Source of the DNA: Hyphomicrobium sp.
Lineage (GTDB): Bacteria; Pseudomonadota; Alphaproteobacteria; Rhizobiales; Hyphomicrobiaceae
Direction: 5' to 3'
DNA: 64,000 nt
NCBI GenBank assembly: GCA_013141015.1
Contig: JABFRT010000043.1
Span: 1 to 64,000 of the forward strand
A program made the translations under genes and the position numbers. This document shows, in pieces, positions 44,295-54,504 of the stretch; the first letter of the stretch is position 1; each line of letters starts with the position of its first letter. The notes under the pieces are model-generated. The model worked only from the letters and a program-made list of their open reading frames with translations. It had not been told where the DNA came from and ran no database searches.

Positions 44295-47200
44295 ATGTTC
44301 AGCGCCATTGTCCGCGGCAGTCTTGCCAACCGCTTGTTCGTCCTGACCGGCGGCATCATCATCATGATCTATGGCGTGATGACGCTGCGCGCGCTTCCGG
44401 TCGATGTGTTTCCCGATCTCAACCGGCCAACAGTCACCCTCATTTCGGAAGCCGGAGGATTGGCCCCCGAAGAAGTCGAGATGCTCGTCACCTTTCCAGT
44501 CGAGACGGCGATGGGCGGCATGCCGGGCGTCACGCGCGTGCGCTCCGTATCGAGTGCCGGCCTATCGATTGTCTACATCGAGTTTGATTGGTCAACCGAG
44601 ATCTACCGGGCGCGCCAGCAGGTTTCTGAACGCTTGCAGCTGGTCCGCGAACAATTGCCAGCCAGCGTGGCTGCGCAAATGGGACCGATCTCATCGATCA
44701 TGGGCGAGATCATGCTGATCGCCATGTCGAGCGACACGGCCAGTCCGATGACATTGCGTGAACTGTCCGATTTCACCGTGCGTCCGCAACTGCTGAGCGT
44801 ACCCGGCGTTTCGCAAGTTATTCCGATCGGCGGCGAGGTCCGCCAATATCGCGTCATCCCGGATCCGCGCAAGATGGCGGCACTGGCCATCAGCTTCGAT
44901 GCGATCGAGAAGGCCATTCAGAAATTCGGTGCCAATACGGGTGGTGGCTTCGTCGATCTCAATGCGCGCGAATACCTCATCCGCAATATCGCGCGCACCA
45001 CTCAGATCGAAGACTTGGCCAATCTCGCTGTTGCCTATCGCGATGGACAAGTGACGTCACTCAGTCAAGTCGCAAGTGTCGGCTATGCGCCTCGTGCCAA
45101 ACGCGGAGATGCCGGCTTCAACGGCAAGCCGGCAGTGATCCTCGCTGTGCAAAAGCAACCGGGCGCCGACACCGTCAAAATCACACAGCAGATTGAAGCC
45201 ATTCTGCCGGGCCTTCAACGCGTGATGCCCGCGGGCGTCCGCGTGACGGACGTCCAGTTCCGCCAGGCAACCTTCATTGAAATGTCGATTGCCAACGTCA
45301 AGCGGGTGCTGGTTGAGGCGCTGATTGTGGTGGCCATTGTGCTATTCGCATTTTTGCTCAATTGGCAAACGACGGTCATTTCGCTGATCTCAATTCCGCT
45401 GTCAGTGCTGACAACCGTCATTGTGTTCCAGCTCCTTGGCCTATCCATCAACACCATGACGCTCGGCGGTCTTGCGATTGCGATCGGCGCATTGGTGGAT
45501 GACGCAGTTGTCGATGTCGAGAATATCTACCGCCGTCTTGGTCAAAAGCGCGCCGCGGGCAGCCGCGACCAGCGCAGCATTGCCGGCGTGGTCGCCGCGG
45601 CGTCGATTGAAGTGCGCTCCGGCATTCTCTACGCCACCGCGATCATCGTACTGGTGTTTCTGCCGCTATTTGCACTCTCGGGCATCGAGGGGCGGCTGTT
45701 CACACCGCTTGGCATTGCGTTCATTGTCTCAATTCTCGCGAGCTTGCTGGTTTCGATGACGGTGACGCCGGTACTCGCCTACTGGCTTTTGCCGCGCATG
45801 CCCCACCTTGCGGGACACGAGACGGCGCTCGTGCGAACGCTCAAGACTTGGCAGACGCGCGGTCTCGAATGGTGCTTCGACCGGCCCGCCTTCGTTATCG
45901 CCATGCCGGCGCTGGCCGTCGTCGCCGCGATTCTTGCGGCCTCACAGTTGCCACGCGCCTTCCTGCCGGCGTTTAACGAAGGAACCGTGCTGGTCAGCGT
46001 GATTTTGCAGCCTGGCATCAGCCTCTCTGAATCAGGCCGCATCGGGCGCTTAGCCGAAAAAATTGCCGCAGGAGTTCCCGAGGTCAAATCGGTCGGCCGC
46101 AGAACGGGCCGCGCCGAGTTCGACGAACACGCTGAAGGCGTACACAACAGCGAACTCGATATCGATCTGAAAAATTCGAGCCGCAGCCGCGAAGCCGTTC
46201 TGGCCGACATCCGCACCCGCCTGACGGTGCTGCCCGCAAGTATCTCCGCTGGCCAGCCGATCGCCCACCGCCTCGATCATATGCTGTCGGGTGTGCGCGC
46301 CCAGATCGCGCTGAAGATCTATGGCGACGACTACGATACCTTGCGCAGCGTGGCAGCCGGCATTGAAGCGCGGCTCAAGACCGTGCGCGGTATCACCGAT
46401 CTGCAAACCGAAAAGCAAGTCCGCATTCCGCAACTACAGGTGCGCATTGATTATGGCCGCGCCAAACAATTTGGCCTGAACCCGAATGACATAACGGCGG
46501 CGTTGGAGACGATGTCGAATGGCCGCGCTGTCTCGCAAATCGTCGATCAGTCGAAGCGTTTCGATGTCGTGCTGCGTCTGAGCGACGAAGACCGCAGCAC
46601 GCGCGCGCTCAGCGATATGCTGCTTGAAAGTCCGGCCGGGCGCATCCCGCTGAGTTCGGTTGCGGACGTCATTGAAACCGACGGCCCCAATCAGATCCTT
46701 CGAGAAAACGGCCGGCGGCGCATTGCCGTACTCGCCAACAGCGACGGCTCAGACCTTTCCCGTATCATTGACGATATTCGCCGCGAACTTGCAATCGCCA
46801 AACTTCCGCAAGGATATTTCACCAGTCTTGAGGGCCAGTTCCAGGCGCAAGAGGATGCCTCGCGTTTGATTGCCGGGCTTTCGCTCATCTCACTGGCCTT
46901 GATTTTCATGGTTCTCTATTCGCGCTATCAATCCGGCGTTCTTGCGTTGATCATAATGGGCAACGTTCCGCTGGCGCTGATCGGCAGTGTTGCGGCCCTG
47001 TGGATTGCGGGGCAGCCCTTCTCAGTTGCCAGCGCCATTGGTTTCATCACACTGGCCGGCATCGCCACGCGCAACGGCATTCTGAAAATCAGCCACTACA
47101 TCAATCTCGTGCTGCTTGAAGGGGAAACCTTCAGCCGCAAAATGATCGTTCGCGGCACGGCCGAGCGGCTGACACCTGTGCTGATGACCGCGCTTGCCGC

Positions 47201-47411
47201 CGGTATTGCCCTTGTACCGCTGATGACGGGCGCCGGAGAGCCGGGCAAGGAAATTCTGAACCCCGTCGCAGTGACCATCTTCGGCGGCCTCATGTCGGCA
47301 ACCCTGCTTGACGGATTTCTGACGCCCGTTCTCTTCCTGCTGTTTGGCCAAAAGCCACTCGAACGCCTGATCGCGGCCAATCGTACGAATACCCACGCCG
47401 AAGCCTTTTAG
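44295..47411 (+). CDS. CzcA/CusA-like heavy-metal RND efflux pump
   Basis: 1,038 residues, 12 membrane segments. Motifs: [49 protein letters not shown] in segment 4 (two Asp where many CzcA have VDGAVVIVEN), and [21 protein letters not shown] in segment 10. It starts 13 bases after the adaptor stop. The substrate is probably a divalent cation given its neighbours, but the altered segment-4 motif means metal choice cannot be read directly. No outer-membrane factor gene is in the cluster; two TolC genes lie 3-8 kb away. Confidence 0.92.
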   Translation: MFSAIVRGSLANRLFVLTGGIIIMIYGVMTLRALPVDVFPDLNRPTVTLISEAGGLAPEEVEMLVTFPVETAMGGMPGVTRVRSVSSAGLSIVYIEFDWSTEIYRARQQVSERLQLVREQLPASVAAQMGPISSIMGEIMLIAMSSDTASPMTLRELSDFTVRPQLLSVPGVSQVIPIGGEVRQYRVIPDPRKMAALAISFDAIEKAIQKFGANTGGGFVDLNAREYLIRNIARTTQIEDLANLAVAYRDGQVTSLSQVASVGYAPRAKRGDAGFNGKPAVILAVQKQPGADTVKITQQIEAILPGLQRVMPAGVRVTDVQFRQATFIEMSIANVKRVLVEALIVVAIVLFAFLLNWQTTVISLISIPLSVLTTVIVFQLLGLSINTMTLGGLAIAIGALVDDAVVDVENIYRRLGQKRAAGSRDQRSIAGVVAAASIEVRSGILYATAIIVLVFLPLFALSGIEGRLFTPLGIAFIVSILASLLVSMTVTPVLAYWLLPRMPHLAGHETALVRTLKTWQTRGLEWCFDRPAFVIAMPALAVVAAILAASQLPRAFLPAFNEGTVLVSVILQPGISLSESGRIGRLAEKIAAGVPEVKSVGRRTGRAEFDEHAEGVHNSELDIDLKNSSRSREAVLADIRTRLTVLPASISAGQPIAHRLDHMLSGVRAQIALKIYGDDYDTLRSVAAGIEARLKTVRGITDLQTEKQVRIPQLQVRIDYGRAKQFGLNPNDITAALETMSNGRAVSQIVDQSKRFDVVLRLSDEDRSTRALSDMLLESPAGRIPLSSVADVIETDGPNQILRENGRRRIAVLANSDGSDLSRIIDDIRRELAIAKLPQGYFTSLEGQFQAQEDASRLIAGLSLISLALIFMVLYSRYQSGVLALIIMGNVPLALIGSVAALWIAGQPFSVASAIGFITLAGIATRNGILKISHYINLVLLEGETFSRKMIVRGTAERLTPVLMTALAAGIALVPLMTGAGEPGKEILNPVAVTIFGGLMSATLLDGFLTPVLFLLFGQKPLERLIAANRTNTHAEAF

Positions 47412-47441
47412 GTTGCAACGCATACAAAGGAGACTGACCTT

Positions 47442-47837
47442 ATGATCAAAGCCCACACGGTTCCTCTCTCAGCTGCAATTGCCGCGCTGACCCTGATGCT
47501 GTCACCTGTATCGGCTGGCGAGACGCATCAGCACACAGGCGCCCACGGCGGAAAGGTCGTTGAAAGCGGCCACCATCATCTCGAGATCGTCGCCAAGGAT
47601 GGCGTCGTCGAAGTTTATGTGAATGGCGACGATATGAAGCCCGAAGACATCACATCCGCCAAAGGGACGGCGGCTGTTTTATCAGGTGGCAAAAAGGTAG
47701 ACATCACGCTTGCGCCCGGCCCTGCCAGCGCTCTGACTGGCACTGGCACATTTAAAGCCGACACAGGTTCGATCATCGTCGTCACCGTAACCATGCCCGG
47801 TCACAAGCCGGAGCAGGCCCGCATCAAGATCGACTAA
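47442..47837 (+). CDS. Small periplasmic protein ending the metal-efflux operon
   Basis: 131 residues: signal peptide (cleavage after SPVSA) then GETHQHTGAHGGKVVESGHHHLEIVAKDGVVEVYV, a His-rich beta-sandwich-like protein. AAGGAGA lies ahead of its ATG, 30 bases after the pump stop. Proteins of this kind often end RND metal-efflux operons and may pass metal to the pump. The role is inferred from position. Confidence 0.75.
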   Translation: MIKAHTVPLSAAIAALTLMLSPVSAGETHQHTGAHGGKVVESGHHHLEIVAKDGVVEVYVNGDDMKPEDITSAKGTAAVLSGGKKVDITLAPGPASALTGTGTFKADTGSIIVVTVTMPGHKPEQARIKID

Positions 47838-47889
47838 CAACGGCCAGACGCGATGCCGCCGCGTGCTGCGTGACGGTGCGCGACGGCGG

Positions 47890-48849
47890 CTATTGCGACA
47901 ACGAACGGCGGATCGCGTCACCCGGGGCGGCATCGGCGCGGCGTGAAAAACGGCCCGCCGGACGCGCGGCCTTCGCGGCGGCTGTGTATTTCACAGAGCG
48001 CTTGGGCTTGGCAGGGTGTGTCAACGCTGGCGCGGCAGCGACGGCCGATGCATCTGTGCCGGGCTTTGCTGACGCGGCTGGTGGCACAGCACTTGGGAGT
48101 ATTGCCGCTGGTGGCACGCTCACCTTGCCGGGTGTTTCCCCTGCGCGCGATTGCGCAACCGGGGCTTGGTTTTGGGCCGTATCCAACGTCAACGGCTCGG
48201 CCACGGCAATCGCAGTTTTGCCGTTTCCGAGTTCCAGCGAACCGTTGGCCCCGAGCTGATAGTATCCGCCGTCGCCGCCCGTGATGTCATAGCGCCGTCC
48301 GCGATTACTCCGCGTCTCGATCAGCGCGTCCGTCGTCGTCTGACCGCTGCGCAGCTGCCATTCGGCGAAAACTTTGCCGTTTGCATCACGATAGATCGTC
48401 AAACGCCCCGGCAATGCAGGCGGCGATGTCAACCAGACACCAACGCGATTGCGATTGTCGCTCGCCGCTTGCGCGCGGTAGGCCACTTCCTCTTCAAGCC
48501 TGAGGCCAGCAACGCTGACCTTCTGCACCGGCTGCTCTGAAACCTCAGCCCAAGCGGCAGCACTGAGCGGCATACCGGCCAAATAGAACGCAACGCTGCG
48601 GACCACTTTTTGCGCGGGCAAGCGCGCGCGCACCTCATTGGCAATGGCTTTGAGATCCGCTTCCGATTGCCGGGAGTCGAGCCGGACAGAGACGCGCAAT
48701 GCACCGGCCGCCCCGTCCTGACTGATGATTTTGTATGCAGGGTTTCCGGCGAGGCCGCTGGCCGGAAAGACTGCCAGAAAAGATAGAAAGGTGGCCAGAA
48801 ACCCGAATAGAAGGACCGCACTGAAGCGGCTCGCAATTGCTGTCGGCAT
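47890..48849 (-). CDS. Secreted protein of unknown function
   Basis: 319 residues from ATG 48849 (GGGAG upstream). Signal peptide (SAVLLFGFLATFLSFLAVFPASGLA), a folded domain of about 180 residues (YKIISQDGAAGALRVSVRLDS..., FYLAGMPLSAAAWAEVS, KVFAEWQLRSGQTTTDALIET) and an Ala/Pro/Lys-rich basic tail. No family is recognised. It is convergent with the metal operon and lies downstream of an L,D-transpeptidase gene on the same strand. Confidence 0.65.
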   Translation of the reverse strand: MPTAIASRFSAVLLFGFLATFLSFLAVFPASGLAGNPAYKIISQDGAAGALRVSVRLDSRQSEADLKAIANEVRARLPAQKVVRSVAFYLAGMPLSAAAWAEVSEQPVQKVSVAGLRLEEEVAYRAQAASDNRNRVGVWLTSPPALPGRLTIYRDANGKVFAEWQLRSGQTTTDALIETRSNRGRRYDITGGDGGYYQLGANGSLELGNGKTAIAVAEPLTLDTAQNQAPVAQSRAGETPGKVSVPPAAILPSAVPPAASAKPGTDASAVAAAPALTHPAKPKRSVKYTAAAKAARPAGRFSRRADAAPGDAIRRSLSQ

Positions 48850-49007
48850 CGTCAAATCTCCCGGCGTAGCAATGGGCTTCGCGAACCGGAAAATCGTGGT
48901 GTCAGCCCGCGCACTGCACCAGTGCACTTGCATGGTTAACAAAAGGTTTACGGCCCCAATCCAACGATCGGAGCCGCCGGAAACCTGTTAGTTGTTCGTT
49001 CGAATTC

Positions 49008-50390
49008 TTACGGGGCCAACGCGTTGGCAGCCGCGGCGGGTGGCGCATCATTTTCATCACGGCCCGTCGCGCTGCGTGTTGCAGCCCCATCGCGTCCGTA
49101 GATGTCGGGCCGGAATTCAACACGCCCGGTTGAGGGTTCCGCCCACGCTGTGAGATAGGCGAAATAGACTGGCACCGGACGCGTCAGATTGAGATCGAGC
49201 GCTTGCCCGCCATCGAGCACGGCCCGCACCTGCCCCGGCTGCTCCCAGCCCGCTTCATAGCGCGCCAGCCACTCAGCCAGCTGGAACACGTCCTGCACGC
49301 GCACGCAGCCTGCCGAAAAAGGACGGCTGCGCTGCTCAAACAGCTTCTTCATCGGCGTATCATGCATATAAACGCCGTGCTCGTTGGACATATCCAAACG
49401 CACCAAACCCAGCGCGTTCTTGTCGCCCGGATCCTGCTTGAACTTGTAGTTTGCGGTTGCCGGCGAAAACCAATCGACGGCTTTGCGGTCGAGTTCCGGG
49501 CCATTATAGCCGTTGTAAACGCGGATCCCCTCGTTCTCCAGGTATTCCGGCTCCTTTTGCAGGCGCGGTATCAGGTCGAGCGTCGCGACGCTATCTGGCA
49601 CGCGCCAGAACGGAAAGAAGTTGAGCGCCTTAATGGTCGCGCGCACGTCTGGCGTCTGGCGCTCAGGCCGCCCGCCGATAATGCGATGGCGTTGCTGCAC
49701 TTCGCGCCGCTCGACCGCTTCAAGCTGGAATGCGGGCACGTTGACGAACACATAGCGCTCTTCACTGCCGCAACCGCCCAGCGCTTTCAGCCGGTCGTAG
49801 TTGAGCTTCAACTGTTCAAGGCGCTGCTGCGCGGTAACATTGACCACGGCAAACATCGATTGTTCGATGCGGCCCGTCGGGCGCACCCCGTGGCGCAACT
49901 GGAAGCGCTTGACCGCCGCTTCGAGTTCGGAGTCGAAGGTTTCGCTGTCGTAGTATTGGCCCTTGGCGGGCATATCCCCGCTGATGCGCAACCGCTTGCG
50001 CAAAACCGGCACGCGTTGATCTTCGTCGCCGGCGCGCATCATTTTGCCGGTTGGCAACAGAGGCCAGCCGCCGCTGGCAACAATCTGCTCATAGCGCTGG
50101 ATCGCGCCGCCAATCGCGTCTAACATCACGTCGCTGCACCACGGCGTTGAATCGGGACGCAGGTCTTCGAGAACTTCAGGCTTGCGGACAGGCCGCTCAG
50201 ACGTGTCATCGGAACCTGGCGTGCCGGTATAGCTTGGCGAACCGGTTTTTGGCCCGTCCCACCAGTTGCCCTGTGCGCGGGCGGGCGTCACGGCCGATGC
50301 CGCAGCCAAGGCCCCACTCATCACCAGCATCACCGCCGCCGCCCGCTGACACAGGCCACGCTGCGCGCTCAAAATTCCGAAAAGCCTCAT
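49008..50390 (-). CDS. Murein L,D-transpeptidase (YcbB-like, YkuD domain), copy 1
   Basis: 460 residues from ATG 50390; the longer frame has no similarity upstream. Signal peptide ends ARA before QGNWWDG. A peptidoglycan-binding-like domain follows (VKRFQLRHGVRPTGRIEQSMFAVVNV), then the YkuD domain with YVFVNVPAFQLEAVE, GVYMHDTPMKKLFEQRSRPFSAGCVRV (catalytic His and Cys) and a C-terminal PVPVYFAYLTAWAEPSTGRVEFRPDIYGRD. It makes 3-3 cross-links in peptidoglycan or attaches proteins to it. A second family member lies at 61126-62415. Confidence 0.9.
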   Translation of the reverse strand: MRLFGILSAQRGLCQRAAAVMLVMSGALAAASAVTPARAQGNWWDGPKTGSPSYTGTPGSDDTSERPVRKPEVLEDLRPDSTPWCSDVMLDAIGGAIQRYEQIVASGGWPLLPTGKMMRAGDEDQRVPVLRKRLRISGDMPAKGQYYDSETFDSELEAAVKRFQLRHGVRPTGRIEQSMFAVVNVTAQQRLEQLKLNYDRLKALGGCGSEERYVFVNVPAFQLEAVERREVQQRHRIIGGRPERQTPDVRATIKALNFFPFWRVPDSVATLDLIPRLQKEPEYLENEGIRVYNGYNGPELDRKAVDWFSPATANYKFKQDPGDKNALGLVRLDMSNEHGVYMHDTPMKKLFEQRSRPFSAGCVRVQDVFQLAEWLARYEAGWEQPGQVRAVLDGGQALDLNLTRPVPVYFAYLTAWAEPSTGRVEFRPDIYGRDGAATRSATGRDENDAPPAAAANALAP

Positions 50391-50645
50391 TCCGCCTGCC
50401 TGAACGTTTGTGTGATGAACCTTGTTTTTTAGGTCCGCATTAGATCCGCAAGTATCGTCCGCAAAGCCACCGCACCAAGACTTGCGCCGCTTCAAAAAAG
50501 CGAAGCAAATCCGCGAGATATCTACCCCGCCGGTTATGGCGAAAAGGTGACCGTTTAGCAGGGTAGGCAGATCGCCGCTATGCCCTGGATCGCAAAGCAG
50601 TGTTGCGCCTGGGACGCACGGAGGAACGGTTTGCACCGTGCCTGT

Positions 50646-51647
50646 TCAATTGCCCTCGAAATGGTCATAGCCAGCGCCTGACACATGGTGTGGCCCGCCG
50701 TCCGCACCGATAAGAGAAACACCGGAGCCCGCGGCCAGCTCGCCGAGCCAGGTGATGCGCAGGCCTATTCCTGCGCAAACGCCGACCACCTCAGCGGCAC
50801 TGTTGGCTGGCACGGCAAACAGAATTTCATAATCGTCGCCTCCGCTGACCACGGACGCAAGTGCATCCCGCTGCCGCTCAATCACCGCCCGCGCCGCCGC
50901 AGACAGCGGAAGGTCTGCAACGGCAATCCGCAACCCTGCATTCCCGCCAGCGGCCAGCCGCGCCGCATCTTTCAGCAGGCCATCAGAGACATCGAGTGCA
51001 GCTGAGGCATAGGTGTGTAGAACGGTCGCCAATACCTGACGCGGTTGCGGCCGCAAATATCGGCCAAGCAAGTGTTGGGCATGGGCATGACTGAAACCGG
51101 CGCCGAATGCGTCGCCTGCCCGCCGCAACCGCAGCCCGAGGCTTGCGTCTCCAAGTGTTCCGGACACAAACACATGATCGCCCACGCGCGCCCCTTGCCG
51201 CCGGACGAAGCGGCCCTTCGGCACGCGCCCGAAAGCCGTGACGGAAATCGATAACGGTCCGGGCGTCCGGTCGGTATCGCCACCGATCAAGTGAAAGCCG
51301 AACGCCGCTTGCGCTTCTGCAAGCCCTGCGCTGAACGCCGCCATCCAGCCTTTGAGAGGTGCGTCGGGCAACGCCAGCGCCATCGTGTAGGCAACGGGTT
51401 GCGCGCCCTTGGCGGCGAGGTCAGACGCGTTGACGGCCAAAGCCTTCCACGCGATATCGCGCGGATCATCGTCGCCGAAAAAATGCACGCCTGCAATAAC
51501 CGGATCGGTAGAGACGACGAGATCGAAGCCGGGATCGAGTGAAATCAGCGCTGCGTCGTCTTTGAGGCCGAACGCGCCCGGATATGCCGCCGCCAGTGGC
51601 GCGAGGTATGCCGCGATCAACTCGGTTTCGTTGCTGATCCGGTCTGA
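50646..51647 (-). CDS. thiL: Thiamine-monophosphate kinase
   Basis: 333 residues if started at GTG 51647 (VSDRISNETELIAAYLAPLA); TTG 51668 is the alternative. AIR-synthase-like fold with GLKDDAALI, VVSTDPVIAGVHF, ARDIAWKAL-type helix (DPRDIAWKALAVNASDLAAKGA) and LDVSDGLLKDAARLAAG. It phosphorylates TMP to the active cofactor TPP. Last gene of the riboflavin-nusB operon, 33-54 bases after nusB. Confidence 0.93.
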   Translation of the reverse strand, partial: SDRISNETELIAAYLAPLAAAYPGAFGLKDDAALISLDPGFDLVVSTDPVIAGVHFFGDDDPRDIAWKALAVNASDLAAKGAQPVAYTMALALPDAPLKGWMAAFSAGLAEAQAAFGFHLIGGDTDRTPGPLSISVTAFGRVPKGRFVRRQGARVGDHVFVSGTLGDASLGLRLRRAGDAFGAGFSHAHAQHLLGRYLRPQPRQVLATVLHTYASAALDVSDGLLKDAARLAAGGNAGLRIAVADLPLSAAARAVIERQRDALASVVSGGDDYEILFAVPANSAAEVVGVCAGIGLRITWLGELAAGSGVSLIGADGGPHHVSGAGYDHFEGN

Positions 51648-51701
51648 CACGACGGAGATCCGTTTCAAGTAAGGCGGCTGGCATTCAGAACTCGCCCGGC
51701 T

Positions 51702-52235
51702 TTACGCCTTGGCGGGTCTGCCTTCGAATTCCTTCGGCCGCACCACGTGGGCGATCTTGTCGAGCACACCGTTGACGACGCGCGGTTCGTCTTCGGAGAA
51801 AAAGAACCGCGCGACGTTGATGTACTCGTTAATCACGACCCGGGCCGGCACGTCGTTGCGGTCGAGCAGCTCGGCAACGCCCGCGCGCAATACGGCGCGT
51901 AAAATCGCGTCCACCCGGACCAGCCGCCAGCCGGTTGCCAGCTGTTCGTCAATCATCGGATCGAGTTCGCGCTGACGGCGCAGCACGGCGCGCAAGATGT
52001 CTGCGAAAAACGTACGGTCGGCGCCGGCAATGGTTTCTTCAGGCGCATCGACGGCGAAGCGCACATGCAGGAACTCTTCGATCACGTCGTCGATGTCGGT
52101 GCCCGCGAGATCCATTTGGTAGAGCGCCTGCACAGCGGCCACCCGCGCGGCCGTGCGTGCCGAAATGGGATCGTCTTTTTTGGCGGCGGGCTTTCCGCTT
52201 GAAGTCTTTTCAGCGGGCTTCTCCGGCGTGCTCAT
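51702..52235 (-). CDS. nusB: Transcription antitermination factor NusB
   Basis: 177 residues. A Lys/Pro-rich N-tail precedes the helical core SARTAARVAAVQALYQMDLAG, RVDAILRAVLRAGVAELL and VVINEYINVARFFFSEDEPRVVNGVLDKIA. It binds boxA RNA with NusE. ATG overlaps the ribH stop by four bases. Confidence 0.95.
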   Translation of the reverse strand: MSTPEKPAEKTSSGKPAAKKDDPISARTAARVAAVQALYQMDLAGTDIDDVIEEFLHVRFAVDAPEETIAGADRTFFADILRAVLRRQRELDPMIDEQLATGWRLVRVDAILRAVLRAGVAELLDRNDVPARVVINEYINVARFFFSEDEPRVVNGVLDKIAHVVRPKEFEGRPAKA

Positions 52236-52729
52236 GAGCCGCGCCCCCAGAAACCGCGCTTGTGTTCAATGAGCGATAGGCAGGCGCGCGCCGCGTCTCC
52301 GCCCTTGCCGGCAATTCCGCCTTCAGCACGCGCGATCGCCTGCGCTTCGGTTTCTACCGTCAAAATCCCGTTACCAACCGGCAGGTCGTGGCGCATTGCG
52401 GTGTCCATCGTCCAGTGATTGGCATTGTTGCAGACGATGTCGTAATGCGCCGTCTCGCCGCGGATTACGCAGCCGAGCACAACTGCGCCGTCAAACGCCA
52501 TGCGGCCCGCCGCTTTTGCCGCAGCGGCAGCGGCAAAAACTTGCGGAATTTCCAGCGCGCCCGGCACCACGATCCGCTCGTAGCTGACGCCGCGCGCTGC
52601 GCATTCGGCAATCGCGCCACTAGCCAGCATACCGGCGATGCTTTCATAGAAGCGCGCCTCAATGATCAGCAGATGCGCATCAAGCGCTTGGGGCGCGGCC
52701 CGATCCAGTGCCGGTGATTTCTTGACCAT
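52232..52729 (-). CDS. ribH: 6,7-dimethyl-8-ribityllumazine synthase
   Basis: 165 residues from ATG 52729, four bases after the ribB stop. Motifs: IIEARFYESIAGML, VPGALEIPQVFAAAA, VVLGCVIRGETAHYDIV and PVGNGILTVET. It condenses the ribB product with the pyrimidine from RibD. Confidence 0.95.
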   Translation of the reverse strand: MVKKSPALDRAAPQALDAHLLIIEARFYESIAGMLASGAIAECAARGVSYERIVVPGALEIPQVFAAAAAAKAAGRMAFDGAVVLGCVIRGETAHYDIVCNNANHWTMDTAMRHDLPVGNGILTVETEAQAIARAEGGIAGKGGDAARACLSLIEHKRGFWGRGS

Positions 52730-52733
52730 TGCC

Positions 52734-53894
52734 CTACTCGATTTTGCGGGTGCCGGTGACGCGAAGCCCAAACGCTTCGAGACCGACGTAAACGTGTTGC
52801 GGCGACGTTGTCAGCAGCACCATATCGGTAATGCCGAGATCCGCCAGAATTTGCGAGCCTATACCGATATCGACCTGACGGCGGTCCTTGCCGGTGTCAT
52901 GTGCGCCAGAGGCTTCCGACTGCCGCGTGACCCATTCGGATAACGAGCGTGCGCGCAGATCGCGGATTAGCACCACGACACCGCGGCCTTCCGTTTCAAT
53001 CGCGCGCATCGACTGCTCGATAGCCGTACCGCTATCGCCGACACCGCCAGCCGCGCCTGTGATGCCGAGCACGTCGTTGAGCAGGTTGACCGGCTGCACG
53101 CGCACCAGCACCGGCCCGCCTTTGTGAATGTTGCCCTTGACCAGCGCAACGTGCTCCGTCGGCTCGACCGTCGTCTGATAGACATGCATGTCGAACGCGC
53201 CGGCAATCGACGTCTCAACGCCAATGCGGGCAACCGGCCTGACGATGCGGTCATTCTTCAAGCGATAGGCAATCAGATCTTCAATCGCACCAATTTTCAG
53301 TCCGTGCTGTTTGGCGAACGGCACGAGGTCCGGCATACGCGCCATCGTGCCGTCGTCGTTCATGATTTCGCAAATGACGGCCGATGGAAACAATCCGGCA
53401 AGCCGTGCCAGGTCAACGGATGCTTCGGTATGGCCCGCACGCACCAGCACGCCGCCCTCGCGCGCGATCAGCGGGAACACATGTCCCGGCGAGACAATGT
53501 CAGCCGCGCCTTTGCTGGCATCAATTGCCGTCGAGATGGTGCGCGATCTGTCAAACGCCGAAATGCCGGTGGTGATGCCGTCGCGCGCTTCAATCGACTG
53601 CGTGAAGGCTGTCGCCCGGCCAACGCCCGGCCGGGCCTGCGATTGAAGGCGCAATTCGGCGGCGCGCGTCTGCGTCAGCGTCAGGCAAATCAGGCCACGG
53701 CCATAGCGGGCCATGAAGTTGATCGCGTCCGGCGTCGCCATCTGCGCTGGAATAACCAGATCGCCTTCGTTTTCGCGATCTTCCGCATCGACCAGAACGA
53801 CCATGCGGCCATTCTGCATTTCCTCGATGATTTCTTCGATCGGCGATAGTGCCGAATTGGTCTTGACCGCAGGGGTGTGCGAGGTGCCCTTCAT
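52734..53894 (-). CDS. ribB: 3,4-dihydroxy-2-butanone-4-phosphate synthase with a degenerate GTP cyclohydrolase II domain
   Basis: 386 residues. The N-terminal DHBP synthase domain is complete: VVLVDAEDRENEGDL, GITTGISAFDRSRT, HVFPLIAREGGVLVRAGHTEASVDLARLAG. The C-terminal half (from about 215) has the GCHII length and fold cues but lacks the zinc cysteines (family CxSEC...RCDCG; here LVRVQPVNLLNDVLGI and no Cys in that stretch). It should therefore not hydrolyse GTP. ATG overlaps the ribE stop by one base. Confidence 0.92.
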   Translation of the reverse strand: MKGTSHTPAVKTNSALSPIEEIIEEMQNGRMVVLVDAEDRENEGDLVIPAQMATPDAINFMARYGRGLICLTLTQTRAAELRLQSQARPGVGRATAFTQSIEARDGITTGISAFDRSRTISTAIDASKGAADIVSPGHVFPLIAREGGVLVRAGHTEASVDLARLAGLFPSAVICEIMNDDGTMARMPDLVPFAKQHGLKIGAIEDLIAYRLKNDRIVRPVARIGVETSIAGAFDMHVYQTTVEPTEHVALVKGNIHKGGPVLVRVQPVNLLNDVLGITGAAGGVGDSGTAIEQSMRAIETEGRGVVVLIRDLRARSLSEWVTRQSEASGAHDTGKDRRQVDIGIGSQILADLGITDMVLLTTSPQHVYVGLEAFGLRVTGTRKIE

Positions 53895-54487
53895 CAGGGA
53901 CGAAACTCCATGAGCCGCGCGACATAGCGGGCGAAAACATCGACTTCGAGATTGATCGTGTCGCCTGCGCTTTTCGCGCCCCAGGTGGTCACCGTCAAGC
54001 TATGCGGGATCAGATTGACGCCAAAGCGCGCACCCGACACCTCATTCACCGTTAAAGATGTGCCGTCCAGCGCCACAGAGCCCTTAGGCGCAATATAGCG
54101 CGCCAGATGCTCCGGGGCTTCGAATAGAAACCTTTTACTTTCCCCATCGGGCGTGATCGAGATGATTTTGGTGACGCCATCGACATGGCCCGAGACAATA
54201 TGCCCGCCCAACTCATCGCCTGCACGCAATGACCGCTCAAGGTTGACCCGCCGCCCCGGCACCCAGGCATTGAGAGCCGTTTTGCTCAAGGTCTCATTTG
54301 AGACATCAACCGTGAAGCGTGAGCCATTAGCGGTTGGCGCAAAACTGGTCGCCGTCAGGCACACACCGTCGCAACAAATTGATGCGCCGGTGTCTTTGTC
54401 TGACAATTTGTAACGCGTCTCAATCGTGAACTTGCCGCCCTCGCGCCCAACAACTTGCCCAATATCGGTTATGAGACCGGTAAACAT
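53894..54487 (-). CDS. ribE: Riboflavin synthase, alpha chain
   Basis: 197 residues beginning MFTGLITDIGQV. Two lumazine-binding repeats: SICCDGVCLTATSF...FTVDVSNETLSKT and VALDGTSLTVNEV...VNLIPHSLTVT. It converts two lumazines to riboflavin. 17 bases after ribD. Confidence 0.96.
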   Translation of the reverse strand: MFTGLITDIGQVVGREGGKFTIETRYKLSDKDTGASICCDGVCLTATSFAPTANGSRFTVDVSNETLSKTALNAWVPGRRVNLERSLRAGDELGGHIVSGHVDGVTKIISITPDGESKRFLFEAPEHLARYIAPKGSVALDGTSLTVNEVSGARFGVNLIPHSLTVTTWGAKSAGDTINLEVDVFARYVARLMEFRP

Positions 54488-54504
54488 CGCCTAGCGTCCT
54501 TCTT

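Noticed and set aside
48850-49007. Transfer of the 47890-50390 genes as a foreign island
   Set aside because: Base composition and gene spacing look like the surrounding core genome, and no repeats flank the pair.
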